From NCBI RefSeq assembly GCF_021696945.1, contig NZ_JACYHE010000019.1, positions 1 to 64,000 on the forward strand: a stretch of 64,000 nucleotides of DNA, written 5' to 3'. A model generated the notes under the pieces. That model was not told the origin of the DNA and did no database searches. It worked only from the letters and a program-made list of their open reading frames with translations. Shown here one piece after another: positions 57,117 through 64,000 of this stretch. Both the position numbers and the translations under genes were made by a program. This DNA is from Streptomyces sp. JJ36 (GTDB taxonomy: Bacteria; Actinomycetota; Actinomycetes; Streptomycetales; Streptomycetaceae). Position 1 is the first letter of the stretch, and each line of letters begins with the position of its first letter.

Positions 57117-58406
57117 ATGACCGACAGCCGGCAGCCGGAGCCGGGCAGCCACGAGCGCGCAGCCGCCGAGCCCCCGGCGCTGCTGCTCTGCGGCGCCCGG
57201 CTCGCGGACGGGCGGACCGTGGACGTGCGGCTCGGCGGCGGGCGTATCGAGGCGGTCGGCACGGCCGGCAGCCTCGGCGGCGCCACCGCCGGGCCCGCCC
57301 CGGCGCACTGCGCACGCCTCGACCTCACCGGCTATCTCCTGCTGCCCGCCCCCGCGGAGCCGCACGCCCACCACGACACCGCGCTGACCGCCGCCGCACC
57401 GCCGCCGTCCGCCCCGCCGGGCGGCGCCGGGCCGCCCTCCGGCGACCCGGAGGAGGTGCAGCGCCGCACCACCGAGGCCGCCCTGCTCCAGCTCGGCCAC
57501 GGCGCCACCGCCACCCGTACGCACGTACGGGTCGGCGACGTCACCGGGCTGCACGCCCTGGAGGCCGTGCTCCAGGCCCGCCGCGCCCTGCGCGGCCTCG
57601 CCGAGCTCACCACCGTCGCCGTGCCCCGGCTGCTCACCGGGCTCGCCGGCGCGGAGGAACTGGCGATGCTGCGGGACGCGGTCAAGATGGGCGCCACCGT
57701 GGTCGGCGGCTGCCCCGACCTGGACCCGGACCCCGGCGGCTATGTCGACGCCGTGCTCTCCGTCGCCGCCGAACACGGCTGCGCCGTGGACCTGCACACC
57801 GACGCCGACGACCCGGCCCGGCTGGCCCGCCTCGCCGCGGCGGCCGGGGGGCTGCGGCCCGGCGTCACCCTCGGCCCCTGCGGCGGGCTGTCCCGGCTGC
57901 CGCAGGACCGGGCCGGCCGCGCCGCCGACCAGCTCGCGGCCGCGGGCGTCACCGTCGTCGCCCTCCCGCAGGGCGCCTGCGGCACGCTGGAGCGCGGCGC
58001 GCCCTTCCGGGTGGCGCCCGTACGACTGCTGCGCGCCGCCGGAGTCACCGTCGCCGCCGGCAGCGGCGCCCTGCGCGACCACGCCAACCCGGTCGGCCGG
58101 GGCGACCCGCTGGAGGCCGCCTACCTCCTCGCCTCGCACGGCGAGGCGAGCCCCCGCGCCGCGTACGCCGCCGTCAGCACCGGCGCCCGGTCGGTCATGG
58201 GGCTGCCCGAGGTCCGGGTCGAGGCCGGCTTCCCCGCCGAGCTGCTCGCCGTGCGCGGTGACGACGTCGCGGGGGTGCTCTCGCTCGCGTACAGCAGGAT
58301 CGTGGTGCACCGGGGGCGCGTGGTGGCGCGTACCAGCGCCGTCCGGGAGTACTGCGACTCCGCCGCGGCAGCCGAGTTCGACCTGCCGCGCCAGGCCCAG
58401 GGCTGA
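57117..58406 (+). CDS. Cytosine deaminase-like amidohydrolase, probably degenerate
   Basis: 429 residues from ATG 57117. Amidohydrolase fold: LDLTGYLLLPAPAEPHAHHD (HxH), GHGATATRTHVRVG, VDLHTDADDP, and GSGALRDHANPVGRGDPLEA. In cytosine deaminases the third motif is HxDE and the last is GSD; here the catalytic Glu is Ala (HTDA) and the metal Asp is Gly (GSG). The protein may be inactive or have a new role, but the frame is intact, and I recall similar intact copies in other Streptomyces. A Pro/Gly-rich insert (APPPSAPPGGAGPPSGDPEE) follows the HxH motif. Confidence 0.78.
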   Translation: MTDSRQPEPGSHERAAAEPPALLLCGARLADGRTVDVRLGGGRIEAVGTAGSLGGATAGPAPAHCARLDLTGYLLLPAPAEPHAHHDTALTAAAPPPSAPPGGAGPPSGDPEEVQRRTTEAALLQLGHGATATRTHVRVGDVTGLHALEAVLQARRALRGLAELTTVAVPRLLTGLAGAEELAMLRDAVKMGATVVGGCPDLDPDPGGYVDAVLSVAAEHGCAVDLHTDADDPARLARLAAAAGGLRPGVTLGPCGGLSRLPQDRAGRAADQLAAAGVTVVALPQGACGTLERGAPFRVAPVRLLRAAGVTVAAGSGALRDHANPVGRGDPLEAAYLLASHGEASPRAAYAAVSTGARSVMGLPEVRVEAGFPAELLAVRGDDVAGVLSLAYSRIVVHRGRVVARTSAVREYCDSAAAAEFDLPRQAQG

Positions 58407-58442
58407 CCCGGGCGCGCGCCCGGCGGGCGTACGGTCGGGGAC

Positions 58443-59126
58443 ATGCGCACAGTCATCGCCGGAGGACACGGCAAGATCGCCCGACAGCTCGAACGCCTCC
58501 TCGCCGACCGGGGCGACACCCCCGTCGGCCTCATCCGCGACCCGGACCAGGCGGGGGACCTGCGCGCCGAAGGCGCCGACGCCGTGGTCTGCGACCTGGA
58601 ATCCGCCTCCGTCGAGCAGGTGGCGGGGCATCTGGAGGGCGCGGACGCCGCGGTGTTCGCCGCCGGGGCCGGTCCCGGCAGCGGCGCGGCCCGCAAGGAC
58701 ACCGTCGACCGCGGCGCCGCCGTGCTCTTCGCGGACGCCGCCGAACGCGCGGGCGTACGCCGCTTCCTGGTGGTCTCCGCCATGCGCGCGGACGAGGAGC
58801 CGCCGCCCGGGATGGACCCCGTCTTCGCCGCCTACCTCCGCGCCAAGGGCGCCGCCGACGCCGCCGTACGGACCGGCACCGGGCTCGACTGGACCATCCT
58901 GCGCCCGGGCCGCCTCACCGACGGGCCGGCCACCGGCCGCGTCACCCTCGCCGAGCGCACCGGCCGCGACGAGGTCACCCGCGCGGACGTCGCCGCGGTG
59001 CTCGTCGCGCTGCTGGACGAGCCCCGCACGGCCGGCCGCACCCTGGAGCTGATCGGCGGCGACACGCCCGTCGCCGCCGCGGTCGCCGCCGCGGCCACCA
59101 CCGACGGGGGCACGGCCGCGGGCTGA
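58443..59126 (+). CDS. NAD(P)-binding oxidoreductase, atypical SDR
   Basis: 227 residues, Rossmann fold. TVIAGGHGKIARQLERLLADRG has the GGxGxI dinucleotide motif; VFAAGAGPGSGAARKDTVDRG and VSAMRADEE follow, as in NmrA/YwnB-type atypical short-chain dehydrogenases; LDWTILRPGRLTDGPATG is the family C-terminal motif. The Tyr-Lys pair of classical SDRs is missing, so it may sense NAD(P)H rather than catalyse. 36 bases after the amidohydrolase, likely the same unit. Confidence 0.85.
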   Translation: MRTVIAGGHGKIARQLERLLADRGDTPVGLIRDPDQAGDLRAEGADAVVCDLESASVEQVAGHLEGADAAVFAAGAGPGSGAARKDTVDRGAAVLFADAAERAGVRRFLVVSAMRADEEPPPGMDPVFAAYLRAKGAADAAVRTGTGLDWTILRPGRLTDGPATGRVTLAERTGRDEVTRADVAAVLVALLDEPRTAGRTLELIGGDTPVAAAVAAAATTDGGTAAG

Positions 59127-59150
59127 GCCGCCCGCCCGGGGCGGGCGGCT
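59126..59150. terminator. Bidirectional terminator (SDR / cupin)
   Basis: AGCCGCCCGC / GCGGGCGGCT, 10-bp stem with a 5-base loop between two converging genes. Confidence 0.7.
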
Positions 59151-59161
59151 TCCCGGAAGGG

Positions 59162-59554
59162 TCAGCCGCTCGCCTCGAGGTTCCTGGCGACGTGCTCCAT
59201 CAGCCGGTCGAACTGGTCCGCCGGGCTGAACTCGACGGTCTCGCTGTCCTCCAGGACCTTCCACGTGTGGCCGGGCCGGGCGTAGTACGCCTGCCCGGCG
59301 CTGACGACGTCCTCGCTTCCGTCCGGGTAGCGGAACACGAACTTGCCCTGGAACAGGTAGCCGTAGTGCTCGCACTGGCAGGAGTCGTCGGGCAGTCCCT
59401 TGAGCAGCTCCGCGTCGTCGAAGCCCGCCGGCACCGACTCGAAGCGCACGTACTGGTCACCGAAGCGCCCCGTTCGCCACTCGTACCGGCCCAGCTCGGG
59501 GAGCTCCACGCTCTCCGACTCGAGCTCGTCCTTGAATGCATGCGTGCGCGCCAT
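59162..59554 (-). CDS. Cupin-domain protein
   Basis: 130 residues, single cupin. CQCEHYGYLFQGKFVFRYPDG and GQAYYARPGHTWKVLEDSE are the two cupin motifs. The first has one His with Glu/Cys instead of the full His-His-Glu metal set, and the second His is in PGHT. The Cys pair (CQC) may take part in metal or redox binding. Function unknown. It diverges from the dioxygenase gene across 367 bases. Confidence 0.8.
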   Translation of the reverse strand: MARTHAFKDELESESVELPELGRYEWRTGRFGDQYVRFESVPAGFDDAELLKGLPDDSCQCEHYGYLFQGKFVFRYPDGSEDVVSAGQAYYARPGHTWKVLEDSETVEFSPADQFDRLMEHVARNLEASG

Positions 59555-59852
59555 CGTTCACCCTCCACGCAGCCGCAGCCGTACGGGTGAGGGTCGCCAC
59601 CCCCGGGGGGGCCGGCGGCCCGCTCGGAGCGGCCGGCTGAGGGCGGCCCGCACCAGGTGGTCCCTCCCGATGTTACCGAGCCGCGGCGGAGCCGGCTCGG
59701 CGAAACCGCCGCGGGGCGCAGGCCCGGACGACCCCGGCGGCCGGGTCCGGTGGTGGCCTGCTCCGGACACCCGCTCGTGTGTCCCTGCTGCTGCCTGCAC
59801 CACCTCTCACTCCTCACGGTCCGGCGCCCCGCAGGTCGGTGCCTCCCGGACT
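59555..59852. other. Divergent control region cupin / PhyH
   Basis: No gene recognised. The stretch ends in the AT-rich palindrome at 59853. Confidence 0.4.
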
Positions 59853-59880
59853 GTTGCAACGTTGAATACAACGTTGCAAC
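59853..59880. promoter_or_regulatory. 28-bp perfect palindrome upstream of the PhyH gene
   Basis: GTTGCAACGTTG, centre AATA, CAACGTTGCAAC: perfect 12-bp arms, AT-rich in a very GC-rich background, 42 bases before the ATG. It looks like the operator of a TetR- or LacI-type repressor. No such regulator is encoded nearby. Confidence 0.75.
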
Positions 59881-59921
59881 ATGGTCGGCGACATGCCCGG
59901 CACCCAGCGCAGGGAGGCACC

Positions 59922-60761
59922 ATGGACGCGGTCGCGGCAGCCGGCGAGGCGCTCCCGGACGTGGCGGCGGACGTCGAGGCGCTCTACCGGGACGGCATCA
60001 CCGCACGCGCCGACGCCTTCACCCCGCAGTGGGCCGATCGCCTCGGTGAGGACATCGCCGGCGCCTTCCGGGAGGCCCTGGACAGGCCGGGCGGCGCCGT
60101 CGGCCGCGGACCGCACCGCTACTACGTGGAGATTTACCCGGAGCAGATCCGGGACTTCGCCGGGCTGGCCGGCCACCCGTGGGTGCGCAGCCTGTGCCAT
60201 GCGGTTCTGGGCCCCGAGTACCGCATCGTCGAACTCGGCTTCGACGTGCCGCTCCCCGGCGCCGAACGACAGCCCTGGCACCGCGACTTCCCCAGCCCCG
60301 AGGAGACCCGCACCGGACGGCGCCTGACCTCCCTGGCCTTCAACCTCACCACCGTCGACACCGAGGAGGCCATGGGCCCCTTCGAGATCGCGCCGGGCAC
60401 GCAGTGGGACGACGGGCAGGACTTCGAGCACCGCATGTTCCCGCCCCGGTCCGCGTACGACCGCTACGAGAGCCGCGCGGTCCGCAAGTACCCCCGCCGC
60501 GGCGACATCTCCGCACGCTCCGCCCTGACCATCCACCGCGGCACCGCCAACCGCTCCGGCACGTCCCGCCCCGTCCTCGTCCTCGGCGTCGACGGGCCGG
60601 AGGCCACCAACGCCGAGCACCACGGCATGGCGGTCACGCGCCCGTACTGGGAGACCCTGCCCCGGCACGTCCGCGACCACCTGGACTGCCCGGTGGTGGA
60701 GGAGCTGACCCCGCTCGTCCAGCAACACACCATCGAAGGCCTCGTCATGGGCGACGCCTGA
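59922..60761 (+). CDS. PhyH-family Fe(II)/2-oxoglutarate dioxygenase
   Basis: 279 residues from ATG 59922, AGGGAGG upstream. Iron site: QPWHRDFP (HxD) and the distal His in LTIHRGTANRSG, with the Arg that binds 2-oxoglutarate. FNLTTVDTEEAMGPFEIAPGTQ is the beta-strand core of phytanoyl-CoA dioxygenase relatives. The substrate could be a small molecule or a natural product. Its promoter region carries the strong palindrome, so expression is probably inducible. An EamA transporter follows in the same direction after 224 bases. Confidence 0.87.
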   Translation: MDAVAAAGEALPDVAADVEALYRDGITARADAFTPQWADRLGEDIAGAFREALDRPGGAVGRGPHRYYVEIYPEQIRDFAGLAGHPWVRSLCHAVLGPEYRIVELGFDVPLPGAERQPWHRDFPSPEETRTGRRLTSLAFNLTTVDTEEAMGPFEIAPGTQWDDGQDFEHRMFPPRSAYDRYESRAVRKYPRRGDISARSALTIHRGTANRSGTSRPVLVLGVDGPEATNAEHHGMAVTRPYWETLPRHVRDHLDCPVVEELTPLVQQHTIEGLVMGDA

Positions 60762-60985
60762 CCGCCACCGGGCACCGCCCGTCCCAGCGACCGGCGCACC
60801 GGCCAGGGCCGGGGCAGCGGCCCTGGCGCACCGGGGCGGCCCACCCCCGGGCACCCCTCTGTCCGCTCCTGGCCCATCGTGCGCGTGACCGGCCCCGAAC
60901 GTGATGTCGGATGACCGCCGGTCCCCTCCCGTCCCGACGTGTGACGGTGTGGCCGGACAGGTCGAGCGGACGGCGGGGAGGACGG

Positions 60986-62188
60986 ATGGCAGCGAGGGCA
61001 CCGAAGGTCTGGACGGTGCCGGTGCAGTTCGTGCTCCTGGCCCTGTCCTGGGGCGCGAGCTTCCTGTTCATCAAGGTGGCGCTGGAGGGGCTGGCCCCAG
61101 TGCAGGTCGTGGCCGGCCGCCTGCTCGCGGGGGCGGCCGTCCTGCTGCTCCTGGCGGCCGTGACACGACGGCGACTGCCCCGGCAACCCGCCGTATGGGG
61201 GCACCTGGGCGTCGTCGCGGTCCTGCTGTGTGTGGTCCCGTTCCTGCTGTTCGCCTGGGCCGAGCAGCATGTCTCCTCGGGCCTCGCGAGCATCCTCAAC
61301 GCCACCACGCCGCTGATGACCACGCTCGTCACGCTGGTGGCACTGCCCGAGGAACGACCGGACCGTGCCCGGCTGACCGCGCTGGCCCTCGGCTTCGGCG
61401 GTGTCGTGCTGACCCTCGCCCCGTGGCGGGCGGCGGGCGGCAGCTCCGGCGCCGCTCAGGCGGCATGCCTGGCGGCGACGCTCTGCTACGGGACGGCCTT
61501 CGTCTACCTGCGCCGGTTTCTCGCCCCGCGCCGGCTCCCGGCCCTGCCGGTGGCCACGGTGCAGGTCACCCTGGGCGCCGCACTCACTCTGCCGGTCGCA
61601 CTGGGCGCAACGGGCGTACCGGAGACGCTCACGGCGCGCGTCCTCCTCAGCGTCCTGGCACTGGGCGCGGCCGGGACGGGGCTGGCATACGTGTGGAACG
61701 CCAACATCGTGGCCTGCTGGGGAGCCACCCGCGCCTCCGCGGTCACCTACCTCACGCCAGTGGTGGGCGTGGCTCTGGGCGTGGTGGTGCTCGGTGAGGC
61801 GCCGGCCTGGCACCAGCCTGCCGGCGCGGTTGCCGTCGTCGCCGGTGTACTCCTCGGCCAGCGGGGCGGCCGCCCACCACACCGGCCGCCGACGGACCCG
61901 GTCGTCGCCGGGGCCCGGACCCGCCCCCCCACCGGTGCGCACGGCGCCCTCCGCGCCGCCACGTCCTGCCCCCGGTTCCCCGGGCGACCCGGCCGGCCCG
62001 TGGACGGGTGCTTCACTGCCGCCATCGAGGTTCTGACCCACAGTGACCCGGCTCCGCGGCGGCGCCCTGGATGCGGCGTGCGGCCAGTGACCTGGCCGGA
62101 CCGAGGTGGCGTGCGCAGGCCCGGGCAGTGGGGCGACGTCGATCCGGCACCTGCGCGTCGAGGAGCTGCGGACGGGGCCCAGCCGTGA
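60986..62188 (+). CDS. EamA/DMT-family transporter with unusual C-terminal tail
   Basis: 400 residues from ATG 60986, GGGGAGG upstream. Ten membrane segments in two EamA repeats (LLALSWGASFLFIKVALEGL, then LCYGTAFVYLRRF and YLTPVVGVALGVVVLGE), expected to export a metabolite or amino acid. After LLGQRGGRPPHRPP (about residue 297) the usual family end is reached, but the frame goes on for some 100 Pro/Arg/Gly-rich residues without structure. The normal stop may have been lost, or a frameshift may lie near 61870. It could export the product of the dioxygenase upstream. Confidence 0.85.
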   Translation: MAARAPKVWTVPVQFVLLALSWGASFLFIKVALEGLAPVQVVAGRLLAGAAVLLLLAAVTRRRLPRQPAVWGHLGVVAVLLCVVPFLLFAWAEQHVSSGLASILNATTPLMTTLVTLVALPEERPDRARLTALALGFGGVVLTLAPWRAAGGSSGAAQAACLAATLCYGTAFVYLRRFLAPRRLPALPVATVQVTLGAALTLPVALGATGVPETLTARVLLSVLALGAAGTGLAYVWNANIVACWGATRASAVTYLTPVVGVALGVVVLGEAPAWHQPAGAVAVVAGVLLGQRGGRPPHRPPTDPVVAGARTRPPTGAHGALRAATSCPRFPGRPGRPVDGCFTAAIEVLTHSDPAPRRRPGCGVRPVTWPDRGGVRRPGQWGDVDPAPARRGAADGAQP

Positions 62189-62248
62189 GGAGTCGCGACC
62201 TCACAAGCGGAGCGACGCTGCACTACCACCAATCGCCCCGAACACGCA

Positions 62249-62294
62249 GAAGCCCCTTCTCTCCCTGCCTCGCAGCAGGGAGAGAAGGGGCTTC
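62249..62294 (-). terminator. Terminator of tRNA-Tyr
   Basis: Perfect 20-bp stem starting GAAGCCCCTTCTCTCC and a 6-base loop, 7 bases after the tRNA end; the longest perfect hairpin in the window. Confidence 0.9.
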
Positions 62295-62300
62295 CTCGTG

Positions 62301-62382
62301 TGGCGGCGCTAGGATTCGAACCTAGGAAGGCTGAGCCGGCAGATTTACAGTCTGCTCCCTTTGGCCGCTCGGGCACACCGCC
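62301..62382 (-). tRNA. tRNA-Tyr (anticodon GTA)
   Basis: 82 bases, class II with a long variable arm. Acceptor GGCGGTG/CGCCGCC, anticodon stem GCAGA/TCTGC with loop CTGTAAA, T loop TTCGAAT. Discriminator A, no CCA encoded. Confidence 0.95.
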
Positions 62383-62672
62383 TGGGGTCGCTGCGGGAAA
62401 CCCGGCTCGGGGCCGCGCTCCGTGGCAACGGTGTAAACCATACCTGATGGTGGGGGGTGCTTCGCCACCCGGTTTGATCGCCGGCCCGCCGCCCCACGCG
62501 CGCCCCGCGGAGCACTGCGGGAGACGGCGTGCGGGTGATCCCGTCGCGCCCCCGATCGGCATAGGCTTGCGGGCGCGGACGGCGCCAGCCGGGCCGCGGG
62601 GGCGGTCGGCGACGGCGACCGCCGGAAGCTCAACCCTCCCTGACGGATCTACGCACGAGGAGCCAACCCACC

Positions 62673-63161
62673 ATGGCCGACTCCAGTTTCGACATCGTCT
62701 CGAAGGTCGAGCGGCAGGAGGTCGACAACGCGCTCAACCAGGCCGCGAAGGAGATCTCGCAGCGCTACGACTTCAAGGGCGTGGGGGCCTCGATCGGCTG
62801 GTCCGGCGAGAAGATCGAGATCCGGGCCAACGCCGAGGAGCGGGTGCGGGCCGTACTCGACATCTTCCAGTCCAAGCTGGTCAAGCGCGGGATCTCGCTG
62901 AAGGCGCTGGACGTCGGCGAGCCGCAGTCCTCCGGCAAGGAGTACAAGCTCTTCGCCTCCCTCCAGGAGGGCATCTCGCAGGACAACGCGAAGAAGGTCG
63001 CCAAGGTCATCCGGGACGAGGGTCCCAAGGGCGTGAAGGCCCAGGTCCAGGGCGACGAGCTGCGGGTGTCCTCGAAGAGCCGGGACGCGCTGCAGGAGGT
63101 CATCTCCCTGCTGAAGGGCAAGGACTTCGACTTCGCGATGCAGTTCGTGAACTACCGCTGA
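62673..63161 (+). CDS. YajQ-family cyclic-di-GMP / nucleotide-binding protein
   Basis: 162 residues, [20 protein letters not shown] to [12 protein letters not shown], full DUF520 length, two ferredoxin-like repeats. Signature [15 protein letters not shown]. In Xanthomonas YajQ binds cyclic-di-GMP and acts as a transcription cofactor; in Streptomyces the role is not known. GGAG precedes the ATG at 62673. It follows tRNA-Tyr on the other strand. Confidence 0.95.
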   Translation: MADSSFDIVSKVERQEVDNALNQAAKEISQRYDFKGVGASIGWSGEKIEIRANAEERVRAVLDIFQSKLVKRGISLKALDVGEPQSSGKEYKLFASLQEGISQDNAKKVAKVIRDEGPKGVKAQVQGDELRVSSKSRDALQEVISLLKGKDFDFAMQFVNYR

Positions 63162-63358
63162 ACCTCGTCTCCAGCATGGGGCGAGCGGGGGCCCGGCAGC
63201 AGTTCTCCCCCGGCCCGTGACCGGCGAGGCCGTCGGCGCCCGGCACCTCCTCGGAGGACCGGGCGCCGGCGCGTTCCGCGCCGTGGCCGCGGGCGTCCGG
63301 CGGGTGACGGACGGGGTCCGGTCAAGACACACCGCGTTCGTGCAGGCGTACCGTTCTG

Positions 63359-63500
63359 AGGGTCGAGTTCAGAACGGAGCGCAGTACGCCCGAGCACAGC
63401 GACAGCCACATCGGCACGCGCCTGCGCGAGGTGCGCAAGCGCCGCGACATGACCCAGCGCGACCTCGCTCACGCCACCGGCGTCTCCCTCTCCCCCGTCC
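63359..63500 (+). pseudogene. Remnant of an XRE-family regulator
   Basis: One frame (codons from 63383) reads STPEHSDSHIGTRLREVRKR, then RDMTQRDLAHATGVSLSPV: helices 1-3 of the XRE helix-turn-helix seen in many Streptomyces regulators (GTRLREVRKRRGMTQRELAEA type). No start codon fits, and after SLSPVR the sequence no longer resembles the family. It looks like the broken 5' end of a deleted regulator gene. Codon use still fits a coding region for about 40 codons. Confidence 0.55.
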
Positions 63501-63712
63501 GCGGCGAGCTGTACCGGCTGCTGTGCGTCGGTGCGGCCGCCTCCTGGCCGCACCTGCCCGACGTGGAGGCTTACGGCTCATCCCCGCCGAGGAAAGGAGC
63601 CCGGCGGAGGGGCGGAGCACCACCGACCCCGGAGGAGAAGCGGCCCGCAGGGCGCGGCCGGCGTTGGGCACGCGGGCTCGCCGCCGCGGGCGGCTCGGCG
63701 CCCGCGCGGCCG

Positions 63713-64000
63713 TTACCAGCGGTAGGCGGGGTAGGCGGCCGGGGAGTCGCTGGGGACGATCTCGCGGCCCAGCGGCATCAGGGAGACGGGCACCATCTTG
63801 AAGTGGGCGATCCCGAACGGGATGCCGATGAGCGTGACGCAGAAGGCGATGCCCGCGGTGATGTGGCCGAGCGCCAGCCAGATGCCGGCGACGATCAGCC
63901 AGATCACGTTCCCCACCCCGGAGGCGGCACCCGCGTCGCCGCGCTGCCGCACGGTCTGCCCGAAGGGCCAGAGGGCGTAGGCGGCGATCCGGAAGCACGC
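63713..64000 (-). CDS. YccF-family inner membrane protein, 5' partial
   Basis: The visible 95 residues are the C-terminal three-quarters of a YccF protein: ACFRIAAYALWPFGQTV, then NVIWLIVAGIWLALGHITAG, TLIGIPFGIAHFKMVPVSL and a short end. Two membrane segments are seen; another repeat lies beyond the right edge. A GTG at 63952 is internal. YccF proteins are small membrane proteins of unknown role. Confidence 0.88.
   Translation of the reverse strand, partial: ACFRIAAYALWPFGQTVRQRGDAGAASGVGNVIWLIVAGIWLALGHITAGIAFCVTLIGIPFGIAHFKMVPVSLMPLGREIVPSDSPAAYPAYRW

Noticed and set aside
62249..62382. tRNA-Tyr as an integration site of a mobile element
   Set aside because: No integrase, no second copy of the tRNA 3' end and no composition change nearby; the hairpin beside it is a normal terminator.

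Overview
The window looks like a chromosomal core segment of a Streptomyces or very close relative. GC content is very high, GTG and TTG starts are common, and the gene order is the actinobacterial ribosomal and RNA polymerase order. RpoB (1161 aa) and RpoC (1299 aa) have the lengths I remember for Streptomyces. The closest genus is an inference from protein similarity recalled from memory; no search was run.

Layout. 1-4184: the 3' part of an adrenodoxin-reductase-like flavoprotein, a secreted adenosine deaminase, and a small Phd/YefM-RelE type toxin-antitoxin pair. 4350-21530 (minus strand): the complete S10-spc-alpha cluster, transcribed rpsJ to rplQ, with secY, adk, map, infA and rpoA inside it. 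21531-27565: a short accessory interval. It holds a YtcJ-like amidohydrolase behind a small upstream ORF, a membrane protein, a secreted GH12 cellulase with a perfect CebR-type operator, and a Rpn-like PD-(D/E)XK nuclease locus. 27670-32104 (minus): the str operon rpsL-rpsG-fusA-tuf. 32462-34708: a DUF1707 membrane protein and a cytochrome P450-ferredoxin pair. 34947-46723 (minus): rplK-rplA, a lipoprotein gene, rplJ-rplL with an L10-type leader, and rpoB-rpoC. 46930-49368: a covalent-flavin oxidoreductase divergent from an alpha/beta hydrolase. 49427-56812: tRNA-Trp-secE-nusG, aspC and add on the plus strand, murB, two MaoC/hot-dog proteins, rpmG, tRNA-Met and tRNA-Thr. 57117-64000: a degenerate cytosine-deaminase-like protein, an NAD(P)-binding protein, a cupin, a PhyH-type dioxygenase behind a 28-bp palindrome, an EamA transporter, tRNA-Tyr, a YajQ protein, an XRE regulator remnant and a YccF protein cut by the right edge.

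Most of the window is translation and transcription machinery. The minus-strand clusters are tightly coupled: many stop and start codons share bases as TGATG or TAATG. Hairpins and promoter-like hexamers divide the clusters into transcription units (infA, rpsL, rplJ and rpoB each have one). A nearly identical 27-nt hairpin element occurs in the leaders of both rpsJ and rpsL, so the two main ribosomal operons may share a post-transcriptional control.

The most interesting accessory locus is 26391-27565. It encodes a Rpn-like nuclease whose C-terminus carries variable four-residue repeats. A strong internal Shine-Dalgarno and ATG precede that C-terminal part, and a free-standing copy of exactly that C-terminal piece follows as a translationally coupled gene. 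This matches the genes-within-genes toxin/antitoxin (phage defence) arrangement described for Rpn proteins, with an extra separate antitoxin-like copy.
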